From positions 3,076,001 through 3,140,000 of the forward strand of contig NC_019903.1 of assembly GCF_000243135.2 (NCBI RefSeq): a stretch of 64,000 bases of DNA. Direction: 5' to 3'. The stretch is from Desulfitobacterium dichloroeliminans LMG P-21439 (GTDB taxonomy: Bacteria; Bacillota; Desulfitobacteriia; Desulfitobacteriales; Desulfitobacteriaceae). Shown here one piece after another: positions 25,048-34,485 of the stretch. The notes beneath the pieces are model-generated. The model was not told the DNA's origin. It made no database searches and saw nothing but the letters and a program-made list of their open reading frames with translations. Numbering within the stretch: position 1 is the stretch's first letter; each line of letters opens with the position of its first letter. A program made the translations under genes and the position numbers.

Positions 25048-26283
25048 CACTATTCTTCCCGTACCTTCACAATGGGGACAGGCTCTTCCATAGCGTACCT
25101 CGAGAGTTTGTCCTACTTTTTTGCGTGTCATTTCCACAAGTCCCAATTGAGTTAGACCCATGATTTGACACTTTACCTTATCCCGAGCTACAGCCTTTTC
25201 CAAGACGTTCATTAGTTGTTCTTTGGCTTCTTCAGTCGTCATATCAATAAAATCAATAACGATGATTCCACCCAAATTACGTAAACGAATCTGTCTCGCA
25301 ATCTCCGCAGCAGCTTCTTGATTAATATGCATGATCGTATCTTGGAGGGATTTCTCCCCTACATATTTTCCTGTATTCACATCAATGACCGATAAGGCCT
25401 CTGTCTGCTGAATCACTAAATAGCCGCCGCTCTTCAGCCATACCTTGGACTGCAGGGCATGGCGGATTTCATCATCGATACTATAGTTAGAGAAGATATC
25501 CTCTTGATAAATTAAGCGCACCTGATTCGCCGCCGGATGGCCTAACTCCTTTAAAGCCTGACGCATTCCTTCTGCTACTTCCGGTTGATTGACCGTAATC
25601 ACCTCAACCTCTTGATCGACCCAATCGCGAATCGCCCTCGCTACTAAATTCACGTCTTGATGAACCAATCCCGGAATCGAGATATGAAGAACTTCTTTCT
25701 CCACTTGGTCCCACAAAGCCACGAGCTCTTGCAAGTCATCCTCAAGTTCTTGGGCATCAATTCCTTTGGCCAAGGTCCGCACCACAATCCCTTTTCCAGG
25801 CGGACACGCTGCTCGAGCAATCTTCCGCAGACGCAGCCGCTCCTGTTCATCGGTAATCTTGCGTGATACCCCAACGTATTCTGTGTGGGGCATTAGAACC
25901 GCATAACGACCAGGGATGGTAAGATTGGTGGTAATTCGTGCCCCCTTTGACCCCACAGGTTCTTTGGCTACTTGAACCAAAAGCTCTTGTCGAGGCTTAA
26001 GCACGTGTTCCACGCGCAATTCGGTTGAGGTCGGGAGTTTCTCATCCTCATCATATTGGAAGGGGACCGCATCTCCTACATAAAGGAAAGCATTCTTCTC
26101 CAAACCAATATCGACAAAGGCTGCCTGCATGCCCGGCAGAATGTTGACGACCCTTCCTCGATAAATATTGCCGACTAGACGCGCTAGCATACCTTCCTCT
26201 TCATGAACCTCGACGAGCTCTCCATCCTCAAGAACCGCTGCCCGCATGGTTTGGCCTTGACCTTGCAGTACAATCTCTTTCAC
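25039..26283 (-). CDS. rng: Ribonuclease E/G family endoribonuclease
   Basis: Single-strand-specific endoribonuclease acting in rRNA and mRNA maturation. An S1-like domain is near the N-terminus (RLVGNIYRGRVVNILPGMQAAF in parts). The catalytic region has VIDVNTGKYVG and IIVIDFIDM, which supply the metal-binding Asp residues, and the zinc-link motif CPHCEGTG is at the C-terminus. I choose the GTG at 26283 (VKEIVLQ), since homologues start with a similar KEI segment; in-frame ATGs at 26313 and 26343 lie in the overlap with the upstream gene. Length about 414 residues fits RNase G. Confidence 0.94.
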   Translation of the reverse strand: MKEIVLQGQGQTMRAAVLEDGELVEVHEEEGMLARLVGNIYRGRVVNILPGMQAAFVDIGLEKNAFLYVGDAVPFQYDEDEKLPTSTELRVEHVLKPRQELLVQVAKEPVGSKGARITTNLTIPGRYAVLMPHTEYVGVSRKITDEQERLRLRKIARAACPPGKGIVVRTLAKGIDAQELEDDLQELVALWDQVEKEVLHISIPGLVHQDVNLVARAIRDWVDQEVEVITVNQPEVAEGMRQALKELGHPAANQVRLIYQEDIFSNYSIDDEIRHALQSKVWLKSGGYLVIQQTEALSVIDVNTGKYVGEKSLQDTIMHINQEAAAEIARQIRLRNLGGIIVIDFIDMTTEEAKEQLMNVLEKAVARDKVKCQIMGLTQLGLVEMTRKKVGQTLEVRYGRACPHCEGTGRIVKG

Positions 26284-26293
26284 GGGCGTTTCC

Positions 26294-27010
26294 TCACTTC
26301 CCGAAGGCTTCATGATCCATGGGGGAGAACTTTTGTCCTTCATAGTTCACATAGATCCCGGTTCGTTTGATGCGTAAGTGATCCAAATCTAAGGGAAGGT
26401 TTTCCAAATCGCAGAGGCTGGCAATGACCTCTTCCGGTCGAACGCTGCCTTGATTACCCACTTCAACCTCTAATTCAAAAACAGCCTCATCTTCTTGGAT
26501 TTTACCTGTCAGCACCTTAACCCAAGGTCGAATATCCTTTTCCACCCTACCCTTTTTACTATAGCGAGCATAGGAAATATGACTTCTCATCAGCCAAGCA
26601 GAAATTCCCTCTTGCAGCCGTTCCTCGCTGATCGGCAGACCGAGAGAAACTGTAATCTCATAGCTTGCCGCATTCAAAACCGCCATCAAGGCTTTAGCCG
26701 CTGGGGTAACAAACCGTCCTTCCTTCAGACGGATTCCCGCTGGAAGCTGTTCCTGCAAACGACCGAGAATTTCCTTAAGATCAATTTCTTGCATCAACTC
26801 AATATCCACATACTCATTTACCCCTTCGACTCCCACGGCCAGTGCCGAGCCAAAGGAAATCTTCGGATGGGGATTAAATCCTTCCGAATAGGCCAAGCGG
26901 ACACCCGCTCGACGTAGAGCCCGTTCAAAGACTTTCGCTAAATCTAAATGGGCTATATATTTCGCTTCTTCAAGCTTTGTATAGGCGATTCTTACCCTCA
27001 AGGTTCTCAC
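26294..27010 (-). CDS. TIGR03936/DUF2344 family radical-SAM-associated protein
   Basis: A 238-residue protein of the family that is found beside or fused to the TIGR03960 radical SAM protein. The opening VRIAYTKLEEAKYIAHLDLAKVFERALRR (read in parts) and FNPHPKISFGSALAVGVEG are typical. Its stop region overlaps the radical SAM gene upstream by four bases and the rng coding region downstream. The molecular function is not established. The rng-linked order is conserved in Clostridia and suggests a link to RNA modification or processing, which is inference. Confidence 0.92.
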   Translation of the reverse strand: MRTLRVRIAYTKLEEAKYIAHLDLAKVFERALRRAGVRLAYSEGFNPHPKISFGSALAVGVEGVNEYVDIELMQEIDLKEILGRLQEQLPAGIRLKEGRFVTPAAKALMAVLNAASYEITVSLGLPISEERLQEGISAWLMRSHISYARYSKKGRVEKDIRPWVKVLTGKIQEDEAVFELEVEVGNQGSVRPEEVIASLCDLENLPLDLDHLRIKRTGIYVNYEGQKFSPMDHEAFGK

Positions 27011-28863
27011 CCTTTCAAATCAATCTGAACCCCTCGATCAGGACAGATGCCACACCCGGTGCAATCCAGATGCCGGCAATCCATTGTGCGTGTTTCTTGC
27101 AAGGCTTTATGATGTTCATTCACGAGGAAGCGTTTATTTACCCCGCTCTCGATATGATCCCAGGGCAAGACATCGTCGTAGTCCATCGCCCGATTGGCAT
27201 AGAAATGCGGGTCAAGACCTAACTCTTCTAAGCATTCCAGCCAGGTATCATATTTAAAATGTTCATGCCAGCCATCAAATTTACAGCCCTTCTTAACCGC
27301 TAGCTCCAGCACATCGGCCAGACGCCGATCCCCTTTCGCAAAAACGGCCTCAAGATAGCTGGTCTCCACATCATGATAGTTATACTTGATACGGCGATCG
27401 CGCAATTTCTCTCTCAAATACTTTTGCTTTTGGTCAAGAGATGCCATTCCCTCTTGGGGTTCCCATTGGAAGGGGGTATGGCTTTTCGGCACGAAAGAAC
27501 TTGTCGATACCGTAACATGAACATTACGTCGACCCAGTCGCGTTCCCAGCTCGACCACTTTCTTCGCCAAAACTACAATGCCATCGAGATCCTCTTGGGT
27601 CTCTGTCGGCAAACCAATCATAAAATAAAGCTTAATACTGGACCATCCCGCTTTAAAAGCCGATTCGGCCGCGTCCATCAGGTTTTCTTCGGTGACCCCT
27701 TTATTGATGACGTCCCGCAAACGTTGAGTGCCCGCTTCTGGAGCAAAAGTAAGACCGGATTTTCTCACCTTCTGAACCTCTTCGGCTAGCTTCACATCAA
27801 AAGAATCAAGCCGCAATGAGGGCAAGGACACACTCACTTTATCTTCACCATATTTATCTAGAATACCCCGTATCACCGGTTGAATACAGCTGTAGTCTCC
27901 GGTGGACAAGGAGGTTAAGGAGATTTCCTCATAACCGGTTGACTTCACCAACTCTTCAGCATGCCTTAATAAAGTTTCCGACGAGCGTTCCCTGACTGGT
28001 CTATAAATCATTCCCGCTTGACAGAAACGGCATCCCCTAGAGCACCCACGCATTACTTCCAACATCATACGATCGTGAATAATCTCCATATAGGGGACAA
28101 CAGGACTGGTCGGAAAGTAGCTTTGATCCAAGTCCCTGACAATCGCCTTTTGTACCACTTGGGGGACACGAGAATCAGCTTCAATCCTTTGAATTCTGCC
28201 ATCCTCTTGATAATGAACCTCATAAAATTCAGGGACATAAGCCCCTTCGACTTGAGATACTCTTAACAGAAATTCTTCCCGGGAAACCGGGTTTTCCTTT
28301 TGCTCTTGGATTAATCGCAACAGCTCCGGCAAGGTCTCTTCTGCTTCACCAACCATCAAGAAATCAATAAATGGGGCGATGGGTTCTGAATTATATGCAC
28401 AGGGACCACCGGCAATAATCCACGGATGTTCCGTCCCCCGGTCTTTGGCTCGCATTGGAATACCTGCCAAATCAAGCATGTTGAGGATATTGGAAAAACT
28501 CATTTCGTATTGTAAGGTAAATCCTATCACGTCAAATTCAGTAAGAGGCCGATTGGATTCTAGCCCATAGAGGGGAATATGGCGTTCCCTCATCTTATCT
28601 TCCATATCTACCCAAGGAGCAAAGACCCGTTCACAAAGAAAATCATCATAAGAGTTAACTAAGTGATAGAGTATCCGCAGACCCAGATGAGACATTCCAA
28701 CTTCATAGACATCCGGGAAGGCAAAAGCCATTCGCACCTTGGTCTGATCCCAATCTTTACGAATCGCATTCCACTCCGTACCTAAATATCGACTCGGCTT
28801 CATGACTTTAGGCAGGAAACGTTCTACCTGCTTGCGAATCTCAGCCGCCTTATTCTCGCTCAT
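27007..28863 (-). CDS. TIGR03960 family B12-binding-type radical SAM protein
   Basis: A 618-residue radical SAM enzyme. The cluster-binding motif CxxxCxxC is MRGCSRGCRFCQAG near residue 280. An N-terminal half with a B12-binding-like fold precedes it (FAFPDVYEVGMSHLG). A Cys-rich C-terminus, CRHLDCTGCGICPDRG, may hold an extra metal site. The reaction is unknown. It leads the three-gene unit with the DUF2344 protein and rng, with a four-base overlap. Confidence 0.93.
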   Translation of the reverse strand: MSENKAAEIRKQVERFLPKVMKPSRYLGTEWNAIRKDWDQTKVRMAFAFPDVYEVGMSHLGLRILYHLVNSYDDFLCERVFAPWVDMEDKMRERHIPLYGLESNRPLTEFDVIGFTLQYEMSFSNILNMLDLAGIPMRAKDRGTEHPWIIAGGPCAYNSEPIAPFIDFLMVGEAEETLPELLRLIQEQKENPVSREEFLLRVSQVEGAYVPEFYEVHYQEDGRIQRIEADSRVPQVVQKAIVRDLDQSYFPTSPVVPYMEIIHDRMMLEVMRGCSRGCRFCQAGMIYRPVRERSSETLLRHAEELVKSTGYEEISLTSLSTGDYSCIQPVIRGILDKYGEDKVSVSLPSLRLDSFDVKLAEEVQKVRKSGLTFAPEAGTQRLRDVINKGVTEENLMDAAESAFKAGWSSIKLYFMIGLPTETQEDLDGIVVLAKKVVELGTRLGRRNVHVTVSTSSFVPKSHTPFQWEPQEGMASLDQKQKYLREKLRDRRIKYNYHDVETSYLEAVFAKGDRRLADVLELAVKKGCKFDGWHEHFKYDTWLECLEELGLDPHFYANRAMDYDDVLPWDHIESGVNKRFLVNEHHKALQETRTMDCRHLDCTGCGICPDRGVQIDLKG

Positions 28864-28909
28864 GCTTCAGCTACTCCTCCTTGTTATGCTTGTTCGTCAG
28901 TAATTATTA

Positions 28910-28938
28910 ATTATAGCACAACGTTAGGGGATTTGCAC
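28910..28938 (-). promoter_or_regulatory. Probable promoter of the radical SAM-DUF2344-rng unit
   Basis: A perfect TATAAT lies on the minus strand at 28910-28915, about 45 bases before the start codon and its GGAGGAG site. The -35 element is poor (TTGTGC with 19-base spacing), so this is a moderate call. Confidence 0.5.
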
Positions 28939-29099
28939 AAGCTACCGCAGCTTTAAACCCTTTGAAAGCAAGCTTCAGTCTACTAGACCCAAAAGAAAGC
29001 TTTTTACAGGAATGAAGGATTTTAAACGAGTTGAAAAGCAAATTTGACGAAAAGGAGAACCCAGACTTCAGCAAGGGCGACTCACATGGAAGTGAGGCG

Positions 29100-29153
29100 C
29101 CGCCTATGAGAACAAGTGCGAAAGCAGTGCTTTCGAGGAGACGATTTAGGCGG
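29100..29153. repeat. Copy A of the hairpin repeat with conserved internal loop
   Basis: Outer stem CCGCCTA (29100-29106) pairs with TAGGCGG (29147-29153). Inner stem CGAAAGCA (29119-29126) pairs with TGCTTTCG (29128-29135). The unpaired ACAAGTG on the left and GACGATT on the right match copies at 37146 and 48817, although the stem sequences differ. The rest of the gap 28939-29246 holds no gene that I can support. Confidence 0.75.
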
Positions 29154-29246
29154 GGACCCTTATCCCCAAACCGAGTTTGAGTCTTAGTTTGCTCAGCGAA
29201 GTTTACTTACGAAATTATGTAAAAAGCTTGCTTTATATCCCGAAAC

Positions 29247-30122
29247 TCAAAGCTCCCCCACGGGGCAGTGTATGCCCTTCTTGAGCATCCCTTCTACGAC
29301 TTGAGTTTCCGTTAAGGTACGCTCGATTCCAAAGGCTTCACCTCCCGGTAGATGGATTAATGCATAGCGATCCGGAGTTAATTCCTCCACGACACGAATC
29401 AAGGAGATCTCAGCAGTCACTGTAATAGATTTGCTTTTCATGAGGCCTTTGTGGAGTAGTTCCTCTTTCTTGCGGGTAATTTGACGCAAGAAAGTCAATC
29501 GAGCGGAGGCAATTTCCTTGTGCCCTGATACCCAGAAGAACCCCGCTAGGAGAAAGCAGATGGAGATACCGTCGTAAGCTCCTTGACCCAATAAGGTAAG
29601 ACCGATAATTCCTAGGATAGTCCCAAAGGCTTGACCTGCACGTGCGAGGGCTTTCGTTGTCTGAACAAAACCAAAGACATCTGAAAATAAGGCCCGGACC
29701 ACTCTGCCCCCGTCTAAAGGGAGCACGGGGACCAGGTTAAACACTGCCAACCAAAAGTTAAATTGCACAAAATCCTCCGACAGAGGACCCGTCCAGATCC
29801 CTTCCCAACGCAAGGCCTGAGCCCCAAAAAGAAGGGTAAGATTAAAGACCGGCCCAGCAATGGCCATCATGCTCTCTTCTAGCTTCCTCCCCTCAAAAAG
29901 ATCCTCACAATGGGCAGCGCCGCCAAAAGGATAAAGCTCTAGCCCAATCACCCTGAAACCGTAAGCTTTAGCCGTTAAGAGATGAGCTAATTCATGCCCC
30001 ATCACCAGAAGAAAGATAAGAAGAGCCTGGGTCATCATGCCCAGGACTCCATATGCCAGCAGAACCAACCAAAAGGTCGGATGAACAATGATGCTAATCC
30101 CTTGAACTCGAGCAATCTCCAT
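29247..30122 (-). CDS. spoIVFB: SpoIVFB-like intramembrane metalloprotease
   Basis: Site-2-protease (M50) family protein of 291 residues. The zinc motif HExxH is in MGHELAHLLTAK near residue 43 and the third ligand is in PLDGGRVVRALF. Several hydrophobic segments surround them, followed by a soluble C-terminal part. In Bacillus, SpoIVFB cleaves pro-sigma-K in the mother cell. The SpoIVFA-like gene is directly upstream, and the Min and Mre genes follow the Bacillus order, which supports the assignment over other M50 enzymes. Confidence 0.88.
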   Translation of the reverse strand: MEIARVQGISIIVHPTFWLVLLAYGVLGMMTQALLIFLLVMGHELAHLLTAKAYGFRVIGLELYPFGGAAHCEDLFEGRKLEESMMAIAGPVFNLTLLFGAQALRWEGIWTGPLSEDFVQFNFWLAVFNLVPVLPLDGGRVVRALFSDVFGFVQTTKALARAGQAFGTILGIIGLTLLGQGAYDGISICFLLAGFFWVSGHKEIASARLTFLRQITRKKEELLHKGLMKSKSITVTAEISLIRVVEELTPDRYALIHLPGGEAFGIERTLTETQVVEGMLKKGIHCPVGEL

Positions 30123-30164
30123 CAGATCTCTTCCTTTTCTCTGTCAATAAATCATCGTAATGGT

Positions 30165-30911
30165 TTAATTAGCCGGCACTAAATAGGGCAAAGGATCCAC
30201 TGGCACACCGTCTTTGCGAAATTCAATATGCAACCAGGTTTTCTTCAGAGGGGCGGACAGCCCTACTGTACCTAAAGCTTGCCCTGCCTCAACCCGTTGA
30301 CCCGTGGTGACTCCGATATCGCCAAAATTACCGAGAACCCCCGTCCAACCGTTACCGAAATCCAACCTTACTATTCTTCCCAACTGTGGATCCTCTCCCA
30401 CTTGAGTGACAACCCCCTGGTAGGGAGCGACCACCGGAATCCCCAAGGCACTCGCGACATCGATACCTTGATGCAAGCTCGCTTCCCCATCCCCCGCTCC
30501 TCCAAAACCCGCCATCACCTTGCCGGAGACCGGAGGTATAAATTTTCCTTGCATGGTGGCATCCACCGGAGTACTCTTGTTGTCAACGCTCATCCCTAGC
30601 ACTTGCAAAGCCATTTCGTTAAGAGATGCATAGTAATTGCCGCTTTGCACAGTTCCTTGATAGGCTGAATAGAGCCCTTCAGATACCATATCCTCACCTT
30701 TGGATGCAAAAAAGATCATTAAAAAGAACACTACAGCAAGGGTTGCCTTTTTCTGCAGATTAGTCCATTGGTATAAAGGTCCCAACCGCTTTCTTTTTGT
30801 CATATATGGTCGTTTTCTGGGCCACTCTTCATTGCGATATCCTCTTTCGCGACCAACCTCTTGGGCCGCCCTTTCCCATTCCCAATCGTCCCATCGCTCA
30901 TATGGATTCAT
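30165..30911 (-). CDS. spoIVFA: SpoIVFA-like protein with degenerate M23/LytM domain
   Basis: A 248-residue protein with a long charged N-terminus, one transmembrane segment (ATLAVVFFLMIFFASKG, about residues 57-73) and an external LytM-type domain. That domain keeps LHQGIDVAS (HxxxD) but has WLHIEF where active enzymes have HxH, so one ligand is missing. In Bacillus, SpoIVFA holds SpoIVFB inactive and is regulated at the engulfed forespore. The gene pair order is the same here, with 42 bases between the genes. A lack of peptidase activity is inferred from the missing His. Confidence 0.82.
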   Translation of the reverse strand: MNPYERWDDWEWERAAQEVGRERGYRNEEWPRKRPYMTKRKRLGPLYQWTNLQKKATLAVVFFLMIFFASKGEDMVSEGLYSAYQGTVQSGNYYASLNEMALQVLGMSVDNKSTPVDATMQGKFIPPVSGKVMAGFGGAGDGEASLHQGIDVASALGIPVVAPYQGVVTQVGEDPQLGRIVRLDFGNGWTGVLGNFGDIGVTTGQRVEAGQALGTVGLSAPLKKTWLHIEFRKDGVPVDPLPYLVPAN

Positions 30912-31017
30912 ACTCTTCCCTCGCTTTTTCCATTACTAACCGCCACTATTCCTCCTGCGTTTAGACCGAAGATAAGTGGGGCTAAGCTCGTACATCCTGC
31001 TTAAACTTATGCAAAGA

Positions 31018-31052
31018 GAGAAAAAAAAAGAACAGCTTCATAAGCTGTTCTT
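31018..31052 (-). terminator. Intrinsic terminator after rodA
   Basis: AAGAACAGCTT (31028-31038) and AAGCTGTTCTT (31042-31052) form a perfect 11-bp stem with a three-base loop, followed on the minus strand by a run of nine T. It separates rodA from spoIVFA. Confidence 0.92.
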
Positions 31053-31074
31053 AGTTGTCCCGGTCGTACTTTAC

Positions 31075-32238
31075 TTAAAACATTAATCGTTGTCGCCGGA
31101 CGTTAACGCTGAGTATGAGACCGATGGCCATTAAGTTTGTCCACATGGCACTTCCGCCATAGCTTATAATCGGAAGGGGAATTCCGGTCACCGGCATAAT
31201 CCCCGACGTCATGCCCACGTTGACAAGAATATGAAAGGCGAACATTGAGACAGTACCCCCTGCAATAATCGTCCCGTAAACATCCTTAGCTTTCATGCCA
31301 ATATTAATGGCTCGGAGTAAAAAGATAAAGAAAAAGAACAACAGGGTGATGGTACCAATAAATCCAAATTCTTCACCCACCACCGAAAAAATAAAATCCG
31401 TATGGTGTTCAGGTAGAAAATCCAATTGGGCTTGTGTCCCCTGCCGAAAGCCTTTTCCCCAAAATCCACCTGACCCAATAGCCCAGATGGACTGAATAAT
31501 CTGGTAACCATCGCCACTTATATCAGCTGCCGGATCAAGGAAAACAGTCAACCGTTTGAGCTGATATTCATGAAGGGGCAAGGGAAGTCCTTGGGCAAAC
31601 TGCAACCAGCTCGGCAAGTTCGTGGAAAAATGCAGCCACAATGCTAGGGCTACCAGAAGTCCTCCACCGACAATCAAGCCACCGAATTTCCAAGGATTCG
31701 CCCCGGCTACGAACATCATCCCGATAAAAATAGCCACAAACACTAGAGTCGTTCCTAAATCGGGTTGCCTTAAGATCAGCAACATCGGAACGAGAACATA
31801 TAAGAATGGCGGAATAAAATCTCGGAATCGATTGAGCTTTCCTTGACGTTTAGCTAAAAAATCCGCGAAGGTTATAATGATAAAAAGCTTTGCAAATTCT
31901 GAAGGCTGAATGTTTTGTGTCGAAGTGATCGGAATCCAGCGTTGGGCTCCCTTAGCCGACTCACCAAAGGCGAAGACAGCAAGCAATAGTAAGATATTAA
32001 ACCCATAAATCCACCAAGAAAGACGTCTCAGCTTCTGATAATCAAACAAAGCTACGACTGTGCATAAAACAAGTCCTGTCGCAATCCAGATGGATTGAAT
32101 CTTCAGGTAATGATAGGGTTTAGACTCAATAACGTTAAATGATGCTGTACTCTGTATGATTAGACTAGAACCCAATAGCAAAAGAAAGAAAAAAACAAAG
32201 AGAATGTCAATATTCTTCAGCATCCGACGGTCGAGCAT
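31075..32238 (-). CDS. rodA: Rod-shape-determining SEDS glycosyltransferase
   Basis: SEDS-family peptidoglycan polymerase of 387 residues with about ten hydrophobic segments. Family motifs QPDLGTTLVF, HTDFIFSVVGEEFGF and PLPIISYGGS are present. RodA works with PBP2 (mrdA) in sidewall growth. It sits downstream of minE behind its own short gap, in a cluster with mrdA, mreBCD and minCDE, so the annotation as RodA rather than FtsW or SpoVE follows from context. Confidence 0.93.
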   Translation of the reverse strand: MLDRRMLKNIDILFVFFFLLLLGSSLIIQSTASFNVIESKPYHYLKIQSIWIATGLVLCTVVALFDYQKLRRLSWWIYGFNILLLLAVFAFGESAKGAQRWIPITSTQNIQPSEFAKLFIIITFADFLAKRQGKLNRFRDFIPPFLYVLVPMLLILRQPDLGTTLVFVAIFIGMMFVAGANPWKFGGLIVGGGLLVALALWLHFSTNLPSWLQFAQGLPLPLHEYQLKRLTVFLDPAADISGDGYQIIQSIWAIGSGGFWGKGFRQGTQAQLDFLPEHHTDFIFSVVGEEFGFIGTITLLFFFFIFLLRAINIGMKAKDVYGTIIAGGTVSMFAFHILVNVGMTSGIMPVTGIPLPIISYGGSAMWTNLMAIGLILSVNVRRQRLMF

Positions 32239-32369
32239 AAGTAGTACCCCTTTTTCACCAAGAAATTACAACTTTCATTATAACACAAGGGATAAGTCAG
32301 CCAAAGCTTTGCAGATCAAAGTTTATTTCTATTTAATCTTCTTACCCCTATCCCTATAAGCATTAATTC

Positions 32370-32408
32370 AAAAGCACCGCAGGATTGTCTAGCAACACTC
32401 CTGCGGTG
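32370..32408 (-). terminator. Probable terminator after minE
   Basis: CACCGCAGGA (32375-32384) and TCCTGCGGTG (32399-32408) form a perfect 10-bp stem. On the minus strand it is followed by CTTTTG, a modest T run, 27 bases after the minE stop. Confidence 0.75.
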
Positions 32409-32434
32409 TATAAGTCGCGGTACACTATGGATGA

Positions 32435-32710
32435 TTACCCCTTCGTAGAATAATCTCTTTTCATTTTTAGGACAGGAATATTGGCAATTAAGGCTACTTC
32501 TCGATCATCTTGATTTAAGTTAACCTCTAAGGCATTCTCATCGATTTCCATATAATTCGAAATAACTTTGATCAAGTCCTCTTTCAGCTGATTTAACATG
32601 TGTGGCGAGATGGTAGCCCGGTCATGCACGAGGACAAGCCTTAAGCGTTCTTTTGCAACGTTCTTAGAAGCTGGTTCCTTTCCAAGGATACGATTGATAA
32701 AATCTAACAT
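32435..32710 (-). CDS. minE: Cell division topological specificity factor MinE
   Basis: A 91-residue protein that stimulates the MinD ATPase and displaces MinC. The N-terminal region (ASKNVAKERLRLVLVHDR) contains the amphipathic MinD-interacting helix, and the C-terminal topological domain follows. Bacillus lacks MinE and uses DivIVA; many Clostridia have it, as here. It follows minD by 30 bases. Confidence 0.95.
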   Translation of the reverse strand: MLDFINRILGKEPASKNVAKERLRLVLVHDRATISPHMLNQLKEDLIKVISNYMEIDENALEVNLNQDDREVALIANIPVLKMKRDYSTKG

Positions 32711-32740
32711 GGCCTATTCCTCCTCTTGAGTGCCAAGCAC

Positions 32741-33535
32741 TTATTTCATACCGAATAATTTCTTCAGTTTATCCATAAATCCATCCGGAGCATCGAGATT
32801 CATCAAGGGAACCTCTTCTCCTTGGATTCTCCGGGTAATCCGTCGGTATGCTTCTCCAGCACGGGAGGATTGATCCATAACTGCTGGTTCACCACGGTTC
32901 GTAGAAATGACGATGGTTTCATCATCGGGAATAACGCCGAGTAGGTCAATAGCCAAAATATCTAGAATATCTGAGATATCCATCATATCGCCACGTTTGA
33001 CCATATGGGGACGAATCCGGTTAATAATTAAACGCGGATTGCGCAGGTCTGCCGCTTCCAGAAGCCCAATAATCCGGTCGGCATCGCGTACTGCACTGAC
33101 CTCGGGAGTGGTAACCACAACAGCTCGATCAGCTCCAACAATCGCGTTACGAAAACCTTGCTCAATTCCTGCAGGGCAGTCAACGATAGCATAGTCAAAT
33201 TCTTTCCTTAAATCTTCACAGAGCGCTATCATTTGATCAAGGGTTACAGCGTTTTTATCCTTGGTCTGGGCCGCCGGAAGAAGATAGAGATTCTCGAATC
33301 GCTTGTCTTTGATCAACGCCTGTTTCAAACGGCACACCCCGCTTGTGACATCCACAATATCATAGACGATACGATTCTCTAGCCCCATCACCACATCGAG
33401 ATTACGTAAGCCGATATCAGTATCTACTAAAACCACTTTTTGGCCTGCTGCAGCAAGTCCTGTTCCAATATTGGCCGAAGTGGTAGTTTTACCAACCCCA
33501 CCTTTTCCTGAGGTGACGACAATGACTTCTCCCAT
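32741..33535 (-). CDS. minD: Septum site-determining ATPase MinD
   Basis: Deviant Walker-type ATPase of 264 residues. The P-loop is GKGGVGKTTTSANIG, with the signature Lys near the N-terminus. Switch regions are VDTDIGLRNLD and DCPAGIEQG. The C-terminal amphipathic helix MDKLKKLFGMK should target the membrane. It acts with MinC and MinE on both sides in the operon. Confidence 0.98.
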   Translation of the reverse strand: MGEVIVVTSGKGGVGKTTTSANIGTGLAAAGQKVVLVDTDIGLRNLDVVMGLENRIVYDIVDVTSGVCRLKQALIKDKRFENLYLLPAAQTKDKNAVTLDQMIALCEDLRKEFDYAIVDCPAGIEQGFRNAIVGADRAVVVTTPEVSAVRDADRIIGLLEAADLRNPRLIINRIRPHMVKRGDMMDISDILDILAIDLLGVIPDDETIVISTNRGEPAVMDQSSRAGEAYRRITRRIQGEEVPLMNLDAPDGFMDKLKKLFGMK

Positions 33536-33567
33536 AGTTCAACCTACCTTTCAAAATTTCCTTCATC

Positions 33568-34251
33568 CTATATCCTTTTTCCCCTTAGTCCATTGAGCTG
33601 AATCCCTTCTACAACAAGGCGGTCACCCTTAATTCGTGCGCATTCTGGGCCCCTCCATTCCAGCTCATCTTCTGGGGATCGCGTCACCAGATCCGCAATC
33701 CTTAACTGTGTTGGTGCTAAATGATAGGCAATCACTGTCGCTGTTCGATCTCCAGTAGCACCCGCGTGGGCAACCCCTTTAAGAGAACCAATAACCACAA
33801 TATTTCCCCTAGCTACAATCTCAGCGCCGGGATTCACATCACCCACAACAATCACATGACCGTCATACTGGATGCTAGCTCCGGAACGAAGGGTGCGCTC
33901 CACAAATAGACTAGGTCCTTCTACCATGCCTTCTTCCATAACACGTGGTGGCTCAACTTCTTGAACTGATGGTGTCTTGCGTGCACTAGAGTATACTTCA
34001 GCGGATGTAAGCCACCCATTAAAAGCAAGACTATACTTGGTTAAACAGGACATCAGCTTCTCCTGTTGTTCCGGGGTATACTCTTTCTCTCCTGCATAGC
34101 AGCGAACTGCGGCCCCTTGTAGGAAGTGGTCGGAGTCATCTAGCAGTTTTTTCAATTCGTCCATTAAAGTAGAAAAATCAGCCTCGGGGTCCAAATATAA
34201 AATCAGACCCTCCCGAGTACCTTTTAAAGCAATATGCTCTGTCCGTGTCAA
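33568..34251 (-). CDS. minC: Septum site-determining protein MinC
   Basis: FtsZ assembly inhibitor of 227 residues. The C-terminal beta-helix domain is clear (HVIVVGDVNPGAEIVARGN and GSLKGVAHAGATGD), and the N-terminal domain is less conserved. The start is TTG with GGGGGT upstream. It leads minC-minD-minE. The gap 34252-34408 upstream shows no gene. Confidence 0.95.
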   Translation of the reverse strand: MTRTEHIALKGTREGLILYLDPEADFSTLMDELKKLLDDSDHFLQGAAVRCYAGEKEYTPEQQEKLMSCLTKYSLAFNGWLTSAEVYSSARKTPSVQEVEPPRVMEEGMVEGPSLFVERTLRSGASIQYDGHVIVVGDVNPGAEIVARGNIVVIGSLKGVAHAGATGDRTATVIAYHLAPTQLRIADLVTRSPEDELEWRGPECARIKGDRLVVEGIQLNGLRGKRI

Positions 34252-34408
34252 CCGTTAAACCCCCACTTATTCCATGGTATGCCCTTCGGACCTCGACATT
34301 TTAAGAAAGCTTGTCCAATCCAAAGTTTTGTGCATTAAAAATTCACGCCATTTTAACTGACGCTCATACTAATTCTACAGTGCTCACCCGTTTCCCTTTC
34401 GGTAAAAG

Positions 34409-34438
34409 AAAAAAACGAGGGTAAATTTCCTCGTTTTT
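34409..34438 (-). terminator. Intrinsic terminator after mrdA
   Basis: AAACGAGG (34413-34420) and CCTCGTTT (34429-34436) form a stem flanked by T runs on the minus strand. It lies 48 bases past the mrdA stop. Confidence 0.88.
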
Positions 34439-34485
34439 ATCCAATCTTTCGTTATATTACCACCAAATCCCTGTCACAGGGTCAA

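Noticed and set aside
28939-29246. A tRNA or other standard RNA gene in the spoIVFB-upstream gap
   Set aside because: No cloverleaf or CCA-type end was found. The only clear structure is hairpin repeat copy A.
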